Positions 10,344-19,523 of a stretch of DNA of 64,000 nt are shown one piece after another (position 1 is the first letter of the stretch; every line of letters begins with the position of its first letter). The notes beneath the pieces are model-generated. The model had not been told where the DNA came from. It saw only the letters and a program-made list of their open reading frames with translations, and searched no databases. A program made the position numbers and the translations under genes. The DNA is from an uncultured Parabacteroides sp. (GTDB lineage Bacteria; Bacteroidota; Bacteroidia; Bacteroidales; Tannerellaceae). The stretch covers positions 1-64,000 of the forward strand of contig CAAGLQ010000286.1 of assembly GCA_900770835.1 (NCBI GenBank). Reading direction: 5' to 3'.

Positions 10344-11176
10344 TTATTAAGTATCAGGACATGCGACAGCGGTGTGGCATTGAGCCGGAGGTGGCTCGGC
10401 TATGGGTACGCAAGGGCTATGTGCAGGGGGACGAGCATGGGGCGGAGTTACGCTCGCTGGAGAGGTTCCTCTCTGACATTGGTCCCTATGCGTTGGCCTG
10501 GATGCCTACGGGGCGATCACTCACGGTGGGGTATCGCGCGTTTATGGGGTTATGGCCCCAGGTGGTCGGCGACACCTTGGCGGGTTGCATGGTGCGGCTG
10601 GAGAGTGGAGCCAGCCTCGAGACGCTGGCGGCTGAACAGGGGTTGACAGTAAGCTCCCTACAATATCAATTGCGCAAGGCAACCCGGCAGTTGAAAGAGT
10701 TCCTGTCAGGTGTGTCCCATCTTCAGCCTCGTTCCGAAGGGGCTACGCCCCAAACAGTAGGGGAGGCGACTGGTGTCGCCACACCCTCTGTGGAGGACCA
10801 GCGGTTGGAGCGATTGCGGGCTCCTCTTCGGGCTTGGGGGCTGTCGGCCAAGTGTGTGCATGCGTTGGACCGGGCGGGTGTCGGATCCCTGCAGGAGCTG
10901 CTGGTGGTGAACCAGGCGTGTGGGCGGTCGGGTATGCTGCGTCAGATCGCCCATTTTGGCAAGGGAGCCTACGAAGAGGTGGAACGGCTGCTGCTGAAAG
11001 AGGGGCTGATCCGACAGACTGATGGGGAATATTGGCAGGTGAGTGATCCGGTGGAGATCGACAGAAACTCGGCTTTATACCTGCGCTACCGGAGTCAAAA
11101 ATCAGAAACCGCTGATAATCGGGAACATAATTGGGTCAAACAGGCGTTGATCATGCGTTCTAAGTTGGGAAGATAG
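10340..11176 (+). CDS. Sigma-region-4-like plus RNA polymerase alpha-CTD-like protein, 278 aa
   Basis: GTG start inside the GTGA overlap with the upstream gene; ATG at residue 8 is an alternative. Two DNA-binding-like modules can be read. Residues 91-122 (SLETLAAEQGLTVSSLQYQL and following) fit the sigma-70 region 4 helix-turn-helix pattern. Residues 161-223 fit the alpha-CTD helix-hairpin-helix pattern (WGLSAKCVHALDRAGVGSLQ, then IAHFGKGAYEEVERLL). The linker between them (about 125-155) contains a REP-like word plus hairpin. By family analogy it would contact promoter DNA and/or RNA polymerase as a transcription regulator. It is therefore the best local candidate for reading the shared palindromic promoters at 18-35 kb; this is inference. 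Both domain calls are from pattern recognition only. Confidence 0.6.
   Translation: MIIKYQDMRQRCGIEPEVARLWVRKGYVQGDEHGAELRSLERFLSDIGPYALAWMPTGRSLTVGYRAFMGLWPQVVGDTLAGCMVRLESGASLETLAAEQGLTVSSLQYQLRKATRQLKEFLSGVSHLQPRSEGATPQTVGEATGVATPSVEDQRLERLRAPLRAWGLSAKCVHALDRAGVGSLQELLVVNQACGRSGMLRQIAHFGKGAYEEVERLLLKEGLIRQTDGEYWQVSDPVEIDRNSALYLRYRSQKSETADNREHNWVKQALIMRSKLGR
10753..10780 (+). repeat. REP-like element inside a coding linker
   Basis: AACAGTAGGGGA at 10753-10764 is followed by arms GGCGAC (10765-10770) and GTCGCC (10775-10780) around a TGGT loop. A second hairpin (GGGGC-TAC-GCCCC, 10739-10751) abuts it upstream. Both lie in the linker of the sigma4/alpha-CTD-like gene and keep its frame open (PQTVGEATGVA). 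Confidence 0.55.
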
Positions 11177-11180
11177 TGTA

Positions 11181-11188
11181 TAACTTTG
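11181..11188 (+). promoter_or_regulatory. Candidate internal -7 box (TAACTTTG)
   Basis: A perfect TAnnTTTG match in the 37-bp gap before the 760-aa gene, 26 bp before its ATG. It may give the downstream half of the operon its own transcript. Confidence 0.4.
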
Positions 11189-11213
11189 TCGTGGAAACCA
11201 AAACCTTGAGTAT

Positions 11214-13496
11214 ATGGATGATATAGTAGAGTTGCAGATTACCTCTGAGTTGGGATTGAGCTACCCGCTGGGTAATGTGGCCTGTAGCATGGTGTACCGG
11301 GCGAATCATCCGGGTACGCTGACGGATGGGCTGTTGGCCTGGTACCTGTCAGTTCCTTTGGATGGGCTGAAGGAGTTGTTCGATAAGGCGACTGAACAGG
11401 TGGCGGCCTTGCCCGCTCCAAACAACACGATCGAGGCGGTGGCGGCTTTGGATCCGGTACGGAACGAAGTGCTGGATCAGGCGCTGGGCGAGTGGTCCCA
11501 GATCAGGCCGGAAACACGCAAGGATTTTGCGGTGGATATTCAATCGGGGCTTTTCGCCGTCTATTTCTGTGATTATATGAATCACGAGCGGAACTACTCG
11601 GCGGCTAAAGTCGCCAAGGCATGGGGTGTCGAGGGGGTCGATGTCTCCTGTATCATGCAGGTGCTGGATGAGCTGCCTCTCATGTCGGATGACATGGTGG
11701 GGCTGCAACGGTATGTCAATGAGAATCGTAACCAGTATCAGGTTTTTGTGGATGCGGTGCAGGATGCGGGCTACGTTCGCTCGGTAATCCAGCAGGGTTT
11801 TCGGGTTTCAATCGATGAGATGGCCATGGCGGTCTATTATCTTAAGAATAATAATGAGCGCATGGATTATGAGCGGGTGTGTAGCGCGCTCAAGATCGAC
11901 AGACCGGAGATATTGGGGGAGCTGTATAAGCAGATCCAGCAGAAACCGATATTCCAAAAAGGGGGACTTGAAGCGATCTATAACTATGTCAAGGCACGCT
12001 ATAAGCCCTATAAGGAGTTCTATGCGAAGGTGCAGAATGCGGAGATGTATATCTACCCCTCCGCAAATGGGATGATAGAACGCAAGGTGGGCTTGCGATC
12101 GCTGATCGCCATGCGGTTGTTAGAGCAACAACATAAGATCGATACGGAACTGGTTCGGAAGATGTGGAACATGACACCCGAGGGCTGGGCGAACATGTTG
12201 CAAAAGATGCGTAGCAGCTCCTATGTGGTATTCAATAATCTGGATCTGCCTGTACTGCCGGATACTTTGTGCGAACGTTATGCCAAGGAGATCAAGGCAC
12301 TGCTCAAAGAATACGAACAGGAGTATGGCGATGCCTATTCCACGGGGCGGGATAATCCGGAGGGGAAACAGCTGTCGGAAATGAACGAGGAGGAGCTGAT
12401 AGTGCAGGTGCGTAAGCATCCGGACGTGCTGGCCGGTGTGCAAAAAAAGCAACTGACACGACGGATTATCCTGGAGGCGGTGCGGGCCAATGGTTTCGCA
12501 CTACAGCATGTGCCGCTCAAATATGTGACTTTGCCGCTTTGCCGTGAGGCGGTGAGCAACGCTGGAGCCTCGTTGCGTTATGTGCCCCAACGCTATCGCA
12601 ATAATTTTGAGCTGTGCAGGATAGCGGTTAAACAGGAGCCGCTGGCTTATCCCTATGTGCCGAAGCCTTTACGGGCGGATCAACGGTTGATCGACTTGGC
12701 GATCACTCGAAAACAGGGTGGTTATAACCTGCTCTATGTGCCGAAGAAGTCCATCACAGCCAGGGTGGTGCGTCGTGCTGCTCGTACGACCTCAGTCAAG
12801 GAGCTTTACGCTTTATACGAACAGACGCAGAAGATGCATAAGATGAGTGAGGCGAACATGCGCCTGGTTCAGGATTATAACCTGCTGATGTATGAGCAGG
12901 CGGTACCCTGCTTGGGGGTGCGTAACATCCCGGAAGAGAGTATGGAGCTGTTCCATGAACGGTATAACCAGGTACGTGATTTCTACGAGGGTAAACTGAA
13001 CGCCGAGGAGCTGGCGTTTAGCATCAACTGGCCGGCGTTCTACAATGATTTGACGCCCTTGCAACTGCATACCCAGGTCTTTATCGATCTTTTCCCGATC
13101 GTGCAACATACGCCGGAGGTGTTACCGGATAGCCCGCTCCAGAACGAGGAGCCGATCGAGCTGCCGGTGAATGAGGCCTTACTTAAGGGGGCGTTTGAGG
13201 ACTGGTGCGCCAAGGAGCGCTTGACTGGGGGTATCTTGAAGGGGGTACGGATTAACGATCCCAAGCAGGCGAGACCAGCACTTGAGGCGCTGATGCGCAT
13301 GGATGCCCAACTGGCGACAGCCTATCGACAGAAACAGATTACCTCTCGGGACTATTTCGCGCATCCCTTGCGGAACAATGGACTGGTGAATGATATGTAT
13401 TCCGAATTTGACTCGGTCAAAGCGGCTAACCAAAGGGCGGAGTTTTGGAATCCTGCCAACATACGACGGGAGAGCACGAAAAAACTGAAACGATAG
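11214..13496 (+). CDS. YVP-repeat (DUF4116-like) protein, 760 aa
   Basis: Large cytoplasmic-looking protein. Residues ~1-390 are an unrecognised helical region. Residues ~405-520 contain at least four tandem units of about 24-27 residues, each starting with a [LYHV]-V-P core (LQHVPLKY, LRYVPQRY, YPYVPKPL, LLYVPKKS) and followed by a helix. These resemble DUF4116-type repeats. A helical C-terminal region of about 230 residues follows. Such alpha-repeats usually serve as protein-binding scaffolds; no catalytic motif is seen. ATG 11214 fits the -7 box at 11181. The next gene starts 11 bp after the stop. Similar repeat blocks occur in the genes at 16940 and 24158, and weakly at 21075 and 23031. 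Confidence 0.75.
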   Translation: MDDIVELQITSELGLSYPLGNVACSMVYRANHPGTLTDGLLAWYLSVPLDGLKELFDKATEQVAALPAPNNTIEAVAALDPVRNEVLDQALGEWSQIRPETRKDFAVDIQSGLFAVYFCDYMNHERNYSAAKVAKAWGVEGVDVSCIMQVLDELPLMSDDMVGLQRYVNENRNQYQVFVDAVQDAGYVRSVIQQGFRVSIDEMAMAVYYLKNNNERMDYERVCSALKIDRPEILGELYKQIQQKPIFQKGGLEAIYNYVKARYKPYKEFYAKVQNAEMYIYPSANGMIERKVGLRSLIAMRLLEQQHKIDTELVRKMWNMTPEGWANMLQKMRSSSYVVFNNLDLPVLPDTLCERYAKEIKALLKEYEQEYGDAYSTGRDNPEGKQLSEMNEEELIVQVRKHPDVLAGVQKKQLTRRIILEAVRANGFALQHVPLKYVTLPLCREAVSNAGASLRYVPQRYRNNFELCRIAVKQEPLAYPYVPKPLRADQRLIDLAITRKQGGYNLLYVPKKSITARVVRRAARTTSVKELYALYEQTQKMHKMSEANMRLVQDYNLLMYEQAVPCLGVRNIPEESMELFHERYNQVRDFYEGKLNAEELAFSINWPAFYNDLTPLQLHTQVFIDLFPIVQHTPEVLPDSPLQNEEPIELPVNEALLKGAFEDWCAKERLTGGILKGVRINDPKQARPALEALMRMDAQLATAYRQKQITSRDYFAHPLRNNGLVNDMYSEFDSVKAANQRAEFWNPANIRRESTKKLKR

Positions 13497-13507
13497 GGGG
13501 ATTGTAT

Positions 13508-14962
13508 ATGGCTTCGATCTTCATGGACAAAGAGGGGCATCTGGCCGAGGTGGCGGTCGTTCCAATGGGGTTGTTGACCTATTACCTCGATCAGTATCCC
13601 ACTGCGAGCAATCAGATAGCGGCGACCATGCTGACGGGGCTGCCTGAACGGCCACTATCAAACCTGATGGATGTGGCGAAACGTCGATTGGCTGCGGAGG
13701 GTCAGACGGTGGCGGATTTGGTAGCGAATCAGATGCCTCGCTATGAGCGGATGGTTCAACTGATGAAGGATAAGTCTTTTGTAAAGCATCCACTGTTGGA
13801 TCGGCTCTTACCGGTGACGGAGTTGGTCATTGGTTATGGCTGCCTAATACATGATCATCTTCCGAAATATTCCTCTACTCGTGGGTTGACACAAGGGCTG
13901 TGCAACCGACTCCGGATGGATCAGAAACAGTTGGATTCAAAGTGGAAGAAGCTACGGGCACAGGGCGTGGATCTGGATGATAAGAAACTATTCCTGCGTT
14001 GTGTGGCTGAAGACCATCAGCGGTATCAAGATATCTATAATGATATGCGGGTGGGTACCTATATCCCGAGTATGGATCAGAAGGCGTTTCTGACCGATAT
14101 GGAGGTGCTGTGTATCTCGCAGATCATGGAACTTCCAACACTCACCGCTGACGATAAGAGTTATATACTGGGGGCCCACCAGTTGTCCAACTTGGGCCTC
14201 TTACACGACCTGGAACGGCAGGCGGAGGATCGTCCGCTGCTACGAGGGCTGAGTGCTGACGAGCGTGATCGCCTGGTGGGTGCGAATCGGGCTGAGTTGG
14301 AGAAGGTGATTGAACGGGCAAAGGATTTTCCGACGGGTAGGGTTTATCACCTGCGTGAGGCGTTTATCGAACGGGATCCGATGAAACGGATTGTTGAGCC
14401 TTATCAGCGGCAGTACGAGGCGTTAATGCAACAGGGGGCGAACCGTGTCTGGGGGTTGAGTTGGGACTTGATTCAATCGGAACAGCCTCTGAGCGTTCCT
14501 CAGGATGTGACGGAAGCGGTGTCTCAGTTGGCCCTTCGATTGGGTACGAACGTACAGGTGCCTGCCAAGGATCTGCTGGATAAAACAGTAGGGGAGGCGC
14601 AATTCCTTTGGCTAAGTCGTTTGATGGGTGTCCGAGGGCTCAAGGTTCTTTTTGAGCAGGATCGGTTGGGTTTCACTAGCGCCCTGTATTGGGGCTCCTG
14701 GCCGGAGCTGCGTAACTGGGTGGATAAGGCGATGGCTGATCATCGCTTAACGAATCGGATGTCTGCGATGGAGCTTTTTCTCGATAAGGAGCTGGTTTCA
14801 TCCAATGTGACGGCCGATCAGTACACCCGACTGGCGACGGTGTTACGCAGATACCTAAAGGGGCGTGGAATCGAGTTGGAGATCCCGGATGCGCGGGTGA
14901 GTGCGCTGCTGCAGAGGGGGCTGGAGTGCCAGCGACGGCCGAAAATGGGGGTGCGACGATAA
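13508..14962 (+). CDS. Hypothetical protein, 484 aa
   Basis: Unrecognised. The frame is open from 13445, but ATG 13508 (MASIFMDKEGHLAEV) is chosen because the upstream part overlaps the end of the preceding gene and 13508 lies 11 bp after its stop. The protein is mostly helical without membrane segments, cysteine clusters or nucleotide-binding motifs. Some phrases recall the flanking genes (helical HTH-like segments such as TQGLCNRLRMDQKQLDSKW), so the operon proteins may share a distant origin. A REP-like word (14584) encodes DKTVGEAQF within the fold. It is probably part of the same complex or pathway as its operon neighbours. Confidence 0.7.
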   Translation: MASIFMDKEGHLAEVAVVPMGLLTYYLDQYPTASNQIAATMLTGLPERPLSNLMDVAKRRLAAEGQTVADLVANQMPRYERMVQLMKDKSFVKHPLLDRLLPVTELVIGYGCLIHDHLPKYSSTRGLTQGLCNRLRMDQKQLDSKWKKLRAQGVDLDDKKLFLRCVAEDHQRYQDIYNDMRVGTYIPSMDQKAFLTDMEVLCISQIMELPTLTADDKSYILGAHQLSNLGLLHDLERQAEDRPLLRGLSADERDRLVGANRAELEKVIERAKDFPTGRVYHLREAFIERDPMKRIVEPYQRQYEALMQQGANRVWGLSWDLIQSEQPLSVPQDVTEAVSQLALRLGTNVQVPAKDLLDKTVGEAQFLWLSRLMGVRGLKVLFEQDRLGFTSALYWGSWPELRNWVDKAMADHRLTNRMSAMELFLDKELVSSNVTADQYTRLATVLRRYLKGRGIELEIPDARVSALLQRGLECQRRPKMGVRR

Positions 14963-15000
14963 GGAACATGAATTACGAATGCAATTAATTTTTCTGCTTT

Positions 15001-16818
15001 ATGGATATGAACGTACAGACGAATGTCAATGATCAGATGCCGAAAATCGGCTATACCAATCTGTCTTGGTTATTAGGGGTCTATCATTATGACCAGGGGA
15101 AGGCCTCCAAGGAGTGGCTGGCCCAAAGTATGGGTGTGGAGACGGCCGTAGTGCCTAGACAGGTGGAGGCGATCCGTCAGCAGGGGTTCTACAAGAACTT
15201 CTACGCGAAGGTGTCGGCACATATGGATAAACAGTGGAACGTGTCTCGGACTGACCTGCTGAATCGCATGCCGTTGACCCAAGAGGGGGTGACCCATGCG
15301 TTTCAGGTGCTGTCGGATCGACAGGTGCGTCCCGACGAGGTGGCACAGAGTGCCCAGGGGGTCTCACTCTTAGCGAACCCGGTGGTGGGTATGTTACTGG
15401 GTAGCCACTTTGAGCATCTGCCGCAGAATCCGCTATCGGGCTGGCAAAAGCTGCTGGCAGAGAGTATGTTGCTGGCCTCCCAACAGGAGGTGCGCGAGCT
15501 GATGAGTGCGAAGGCTGCGGCTGGCAAGGAGGATGAATCTTACCCGCTACAGGTCGAGATGGCACTCTCACGGCAGGCGCAACTGACTCAGAACTACCAG
15601 TCCAAAGGGAATGAACCGCTTCTTCTGCCGGAGGTGCAACGGTTTATGGCGGCGCTGGATCAGGGGCGTGAGGCACGCGAGGAGGCTTTTCAAGCGTTAG
15701 CTGAGAATACGCTGGCGGTGAACCAGGCGATGGAGCAGCTGCTGCAGGTGGAGAGCTTCTGGAGTCAGGAGCAGGAGGCGACACATACGGAGCTGCTGGA
15801 TGAGCTGATGCCGCAATTGGTGCAGACGGAGTGGTTTGAGGATTATATGGGTACCCATCTCGAAGGGGTGGATCCGGTTTGCTTGCTGGCGGTTCAGGTA
15901 CCGGTAGCCGAGGCGTACGAGCGGCTGCTTACGAATGAGCCGGAACGGATGACTGTGGAGGAGCGAGCGCAGGTGGATCAGGCGTTCTCCGACATGGAGC
16001 ATGCGATCTCCTATCGCCTGGAGATCGCGCATCAGGTGCAACAGGTACTGGCGGATAACTCCGTGGATAGTGCTCATCTGGATCGGAGCTGGATGGCACG
16101 TCAAGAGTCACTCCAGGAGGTGACTCGTCGGGTGGGTCCGATGACGATGGAGGATTATGTGCAGATCGAGTCCTATCTGAAGGATCTCGAACAACAGGCA
16201 CGAGATTATGCGGAGAGCTTGCGGCTTCGTCCGGATGGGGAGACACTTAGGAACTACCACGAGACGCTGCAACGGATCGAGCAGCTGAACGAGCGGGTGT
16301 CTCGTCGTCACGATCCGCATGAGCTGAAGCTGGAGAAGCTGGGGCTGCGTGAGGCAGGTGCCCGCGATCGCTTTGTGCGGCTGTTGTATAAGGAATCCAC
16401 TGGTGAGTTGGCGGTTGCCACTAAACCGACACTTGATAAGGCTTGGCGGGTGATTGACTACCTGATCAAGGAATCCGACGCGATTGGCTATGCGAAGGCG
16501 TTTAACCGGAAACTGACCGAAATGGGGGCTCATCAGCCGGAGACGGCGGCGGTTGAGCGTGACCTGCGTGCCTACCAAGGGCGGGGGACGGAGGCCGTCG
16601 CCTACGAGGAACTGGCATTTGGTCGTGATGGTCAGGCGACCCGGTTATCTCACGAGGAGTCCGAGCGTTTGTTGAAGGAGTTTGAGCATAAGAAGGCAGT
16701 TGATTTCGATCTGGCGAACGACGGTATCGCGGATGTGGTGCAGACCGATGCCAACCGGGCGGAGTACCAGGAGAAGGTGCAACGAGACATGGGCGGTAAT
16801 CGCGGCCGAGGGATTTGA
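15001..16818 (+). CDS. Hypothetical coiled-coil-rich protein, 605 aa
   Basis: Unrecognised. The N-terminal ~100 residues (YTNLSWLLGVYHYDQGKASK, then KEWLAQSMGVE) look like a small helical DNA- or protein-binding module, and KNFYAKV recurs as KEFYAKV in the 760-aa gene of the same operon. From about residue 150 the protein is rich in Gln, Glu, Leu and Arg with heptad-like spacing, suggesting long coiled coils. There is no signal peptide or transmembrane segment. It lies 38 bp after the preceding stop and is followed by a separate promoter, so it is probably the last gene of the 5.8-16.8 kb transcript. Confidence 0.7.
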   Translation: MDMNVQTNVNDQMPKIGYTNLSWLLGVYHYDQGKASKEWLAQSMGVETAVVPRQVEAIRQQGFYKNFYAKVSAHMDKQWNVSRTDLLNRMPLTQEGVTHAFQVLSDRQVRPDEVAQSAQGVSLLANPVVGMLLGSHFEHLPQNPLSGWQKLLAESMLLASQQEVRELMSAKAAAGKEDESYPLQVEMALSRQAQLTQNYQSKGNEPLLLPEVQRFMAALDQGREAREEAFQALAENTLAVNQAMEQLLQVESFWSQEQEATHTELLDELMPQLVQTEWFEDYMGTHLEGVDPVCLLAVQVPVAEAYERLLTNEPERMTVEERAQVDQAFSDMEHAISYRLEIAHQVQQVLADNSVDSAHLDRSWMARQESLQEVTRRVGPMTMEDYVQIESYLKDLEQQARDYAESLRLRPDGETLRNYHETLQRIEQLNERVSRRHDPHELKLEKLGLREAGARDRFVRLLYKESTGELAVATKPTLDKAWRVIDYLIKESDAIGYAKAFNRKLTEMGAHQPETAAVERDLRAYQGRGTEAVAYEELAFGRDGQATRLSHEESERLLKEFEHKKAVDFDLANDGIADVVQTDANRAEYQEKVQRDMGGNRGRGI

Positions 16819-16901
16819 GCAATTCGGGGATTGACTGTTAATAGTTGTAATGATTCATGGGGTGGAGGCGACTTTAGGGTTGCTGTTTCACCCCATTGTC
16901 G

Positions 16902-16909
16902 TACATTTG
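16902..16909 (+). promoter_or_regulatory. Candidate -7 box (TACATTTG)
   Basis: A perfect TAnnTTTG match 31 bp before ATG 16940. It lies downstream of the in-frame ATG at 16850, which is why 16940 is preferred as the start. Confidence 0.5.
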
Positions 16910-16939
16910 AATGCTGATAATTTTTTTTTTGATCTTCAA

Positions 16940-18382
16940 ATGAATAGTTTTTACGATTATCCCATCGCTGTGGGGGTGGTACGCTTTCTGCGGGGTGGTA
17001 TCTTATATAGTCCGGCGGATTATGAGCCAATCAAAGATTGGCTGGCTCAGTTGGGGTTGTTGAAGAAGGTGGCTGATCCCGTGACCTCTGACGCGGACTT
17101 TGATCGAGACTTGGTACGCTTTTTCTCCAATGACAATCGGGCACAGGTGGTGTATGCGCTGATACGCACGCTCCCGGCTGGGGTGCTGAATTCAGCGACC
17201 GACGAGGACTTGACGCTGATTGCCGAGGTGCTGCTGATTCAAAGGACTTACCGGCGGGACTGTTGTAACACCTTGGAACAGGTGCTGGAGGCCACGAAAT
17301 CCTTTGAATATCGACTCCGCGAGGAGCATCAACAGTTGGTGCACGCCTGGCGTTTGGAATTGGCTTCTATTCAGACATTGCTCGATGACTGGCAGGATCG
17401 ATTGCCGATTCTCCAAGAAACAGAGCAGGCCTTGCTGTTCAATGAACTCCCCCAGCGGTTTTGTGTCGATGATGCGGTGTTCCTCTACAAGGAGGGGATA
17501 TCGGATTGGCTGATGACTCATCCGCTGTTTGATAAGTTAGTAGGGGCGGAGCTGGAGCATCTGAATCAGGTGCCACTCAGTGTGCGGTCGATTGTGGGGC
17601 GGCTGGTTCGTCTTTGTCAGGCGATGGATGACGATGGCTCTGAGGCGCATGCGGTGCTGCTGCGGAGGATTGATGATCGGCTCAAAGCCGAAGGCATCAA
17701 TTTGACCGAAGGGGAATTGGCATTCTGTGCGCGACCGATCGCCTATCGCCGGGCGTTTAATGCCTTGCGTAGCGGCGAGCGCAAACTAAACGAAGTGGAT
17801 GGCTCGTTATGGGATGACCTGCTCGTGGATGTGTCCCTGCGGGCGGATTGGAATCAGATCAAGGAGCTGAAGAAACCGTGGCTGACGCAATTGCGCTGCG
17901 AGCATGCCATCGCCCTGGGCGATGTCCATCTTCTTCAGTTTATACCGTTGGAGTTTCAGACGATGGATATGCTCTATGTGGCACTCAAAGAGGACGAGGA
18001 GCTGATTCGGTATGCCAACCCGGAGTTGATGACCCTGGAACTGGCTTACGACGTAGTTGCGGCCAAAGGATTGTTGCTTCGTTATATTCCTAAAAAGTTT
18101 ATCACGGAGGGGGTAGCCAAGGAGGCACTGACACAAAACGTGGCGGCTTGGCCGTTTGTGCCTGAAGCGCAACGGACGGAGGGGGTAAGCCAGGTAGCGG
18201 TTGATATCGATCCGAACTGCCTCTCTCAAGTGCCGGAGGCTTGCCGCACTCCTCGGGTCTGCTTGTCGGCTATCAAGCAGGAACCGAAGGTGGCTCGTTT
18301 TGTTCCGCAACAGGTGTGGAACGATCCGGCGTTTCAAAAAGAGGCGCTGGAACTTAGAACGGATTGGAACTTGTTTCGATAG
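16940..18382 (+). CDS. YVP-repeat (DUF4116-like) protein, 480 aa
   Basis: ATG 16940 (MNSFYDYPIAVGVVRFL) is used rather than 16850 because a promoter lies between them. The first ~320 residues are unrecognised and helical. The last ~150 residues are a very regular array of six units of 24-25 residues, each beginning with a short hydrophobic-Pro core (LQFIPLEF, IRYANPEL, LRYIPKKF, WPFVPEAQ, LSQVPEAC, ARFVPQQV) and ending in a helix. This is the clearest repeat array in the window and defines the period for the paralogues. It is likely an alpha-solenoid binding surface; partner unknown. A promoter of a different type follows it. Confidence 0.75.
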   Translation: MNSFYDYPIAVGVVRFLRGGILYSPADYEPIKDWLAQLGLLKKVADPVTSDADFDRDLVRFFSNDNRAQVVYALIRTLPAGVLNSATDEDLTLIAEVLLIQRTYRRDCCNTLEQVLEATKSFEYRLREEHQQLVHAWRLELASIQTLLDDWQDRLPILQETEQALLFNELPQRFCVDDAVFLYKEGISDWLMTHPLFDKLVGAELEHLNQVPLSVRSIVGRLVRLCQAMDDDGSEAHAVLLRRIDDRLKAEGINLTEGELAFCARPIAYRRAFNALRSGERKLNEVDGSLWDDLLVDVSLRADWNQIKELKKPWLTQLRCEHAIALGDVHLLQFIPLEFQTMDMLYVALKEDEELIRYANPELMTLELAYDVVAAKGLLLRYIPKKFITEGVAKEALTQNVAAWPFVPEAQRTEGVSQVAVDIDPNCLSQVPEACRTPRVCLSAIKQEPKVARFVPQQVWNDPAFQKEALELRTDWNLFR

Positions 18383-18464
18383 AATTGTATTTTCATCATT
18401 TTATTTAGGGGGTCGTTCGACGTGATGTCGGGTGACCCCTACCTTTTTTCTGTTTTTGGTTGCT

Positions 18465-18501
18465 CTGTGACAGCAATTGGCACAGTGGTGGGCTTCCTTT
18501 G
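18465..18501 (+). promoter_or_regulatory. Palindrome promoter 1 (18528 gene)
   Basis: Arms CTGTGACA (18465-18472) and TGGCACAG (18478-18485) have a 5-bp spacer and one mismatch. TTCCTTTG, a weak -7 element, starts at 18494, 16 bp after the start of TGGCAC. Confidence 0.65.
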
Positions 18502-18527
18502 CGGCATCAAATGTAAACAAGGATCTT

Positions 18528-19412
18528 ATGACAGTTAAGGATTTATTTGATAGTGTGCCGTATCAGGAGATGGAACCGCATATCAGACGTTTCCTCAGAG
18601 AAGATGACGATCCGATGAATTTGTACGCCTTTCGGGAGGCCTATGACTTCATCATGGCTGAAACGCCTGTCAAGGGTTTGGACGATCAGGTCTGGGTAGA
18701 ACCGAACAAGGGCGAATCGCTGTATCGTATTGGTTTACGATTCTTGGATGGAGATTGGTGGCGTAATGCGTTGGCCAAGGAGTTAGTGTTTGCGCCTGGA
18801 TATACCTGTGATCGGGTTAAGTTAGCTGCTACCTGTTTGTGGGAGATGACCTTTCATCATTTCTCGGAAGACCATAGGGATGATCAATTGGAAATCCATA
18901 AGGAGGTGCATGGGTTTTTGGAGGATCATTTGGAGAATACGTATAAGCGAATGAATCGGCATGGGTACAGATTCAAGCAGCGGATGAATCGCTCTAAAAG
19001 GAAACGTCAATGGAGACAGAAGAATGCGGTGGACCGACTGCAGTGTTTGTGTTATCGGCATGAACTCCTTAGTCGGATGCATGGAGCTTTCCCCATCGAT
19101 GAGATCCTGTTTTTGTTCAATGCGTATTATGTGGACACGTCGTTCTTCCGATCTACGGTATCTAAAGGAGCGAAACGTATTCGCTATATTGAGACGATGA
19201 TCGGACATTATTTCAAGATCGATTGGAGCGAATATACCGGTGCGTTTGTTTGGTTGGTTGAACCGGAGCACGATCCAGTGGATCGGGTGCAGTGGAAGCA
19301 ATTCACGAAGCAGTTGTCTGCTTGGTTTGGCGTGCCGGTGCGTTTTGGTATTTATACCAAGCCGATGACGAGAGAAGAGATCGGTGTGGGTATCACTTGG
19401 TATCGCCAGTAG
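18528..19412 (+). CDS. 'RMNRSKRKR' family protein, copy 1, 295 aa
   Basis: First of three paralogues (with 19524 and 29271). ATG 18528 (MTVKDLFDSV) is used because the promoter lies downstream of the ORF's earliest start codon. Shared landmarks are the N-terminal MTVK[DE]L, RFLDGDWW and AATCLWEMT, the basic motif RMNRSKRKR followed by Arg/Lys-rich helix, and a C-terminal EEIGVGITW. The basic patch suggests nucleic-acid or acidic-partner binding, but no catalytic motif is visible. It may correspond to a Bacteroidales domain of unknown function (possibly DUF6557, from memory). Transcription starts from a palindrome-type promoter, so it is probably co-regulated with its paralogues. Confidence 0.75.
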   Translation: MTVKDLFDSVPYQEMEPHIRRFLREDDDPMNLYAFREAYDFIMAETPVKGLDDQVWVEPNKGESLYRIGLRFLDGDWWRNALAKELVFAPGYTCDRVKLAATCLWEMTFHHFSEDHRDDQLEIHKEVHGFLEDHLENTYKRMNRHGYRFKQRMNRSKRKRQWRQKNAVDRLQCLCYRHELLSRMHGAFPIDEILFLFNAYYVDTSFFRSTVSKGAKRIRYIETMIGHYFKIDWSEYTGAFVWLVEPEHDPVDRVQWKQFTKQLSAWFGVPVRFGIYTKPMTREEIGVGITWYRQ

Positions 19413-19464
19413 GTTTGATTTATGAGGATCGTGTTGGATTGAAATTTTGACTTTTATTTCGATG

Positions 19465-19500
19465 TGCGCCATAGATTGGCGCAATGATACGCTTCCTTTG
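19465..19500 (+). promoter_or_regulatory. Palindrome promoter 2 (19524 gene)
   Basis: Perfect inverted repeat TGCGCCA (19465-19471), 5-bp spacer, TGGCGCA (19477-19483). TTCCTTTG starts at 19493, again 16 bp after the right arm starts. GC in place of AC in both arms preserves the symmetry. Confidence 0.7.
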
Positions 19501-19523
19501 CAGCAGAATAAAAGAAAGAAATC

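Noticed and set aside
16850..16939. N-terminal extension of the 16940 gene
   Set aside because: A -7 box lies inside it at 16902, and the extra residues show no conservation with the paralogues.
18478..18502. Sigma-54 promoter (TGGCAC ... TTTGC)
   Set aside because: The GG and GC elements are about 20 bp apart in all six sites; sigma-54 promoters need 10. The inverted repeat and the TTTG box fit better.
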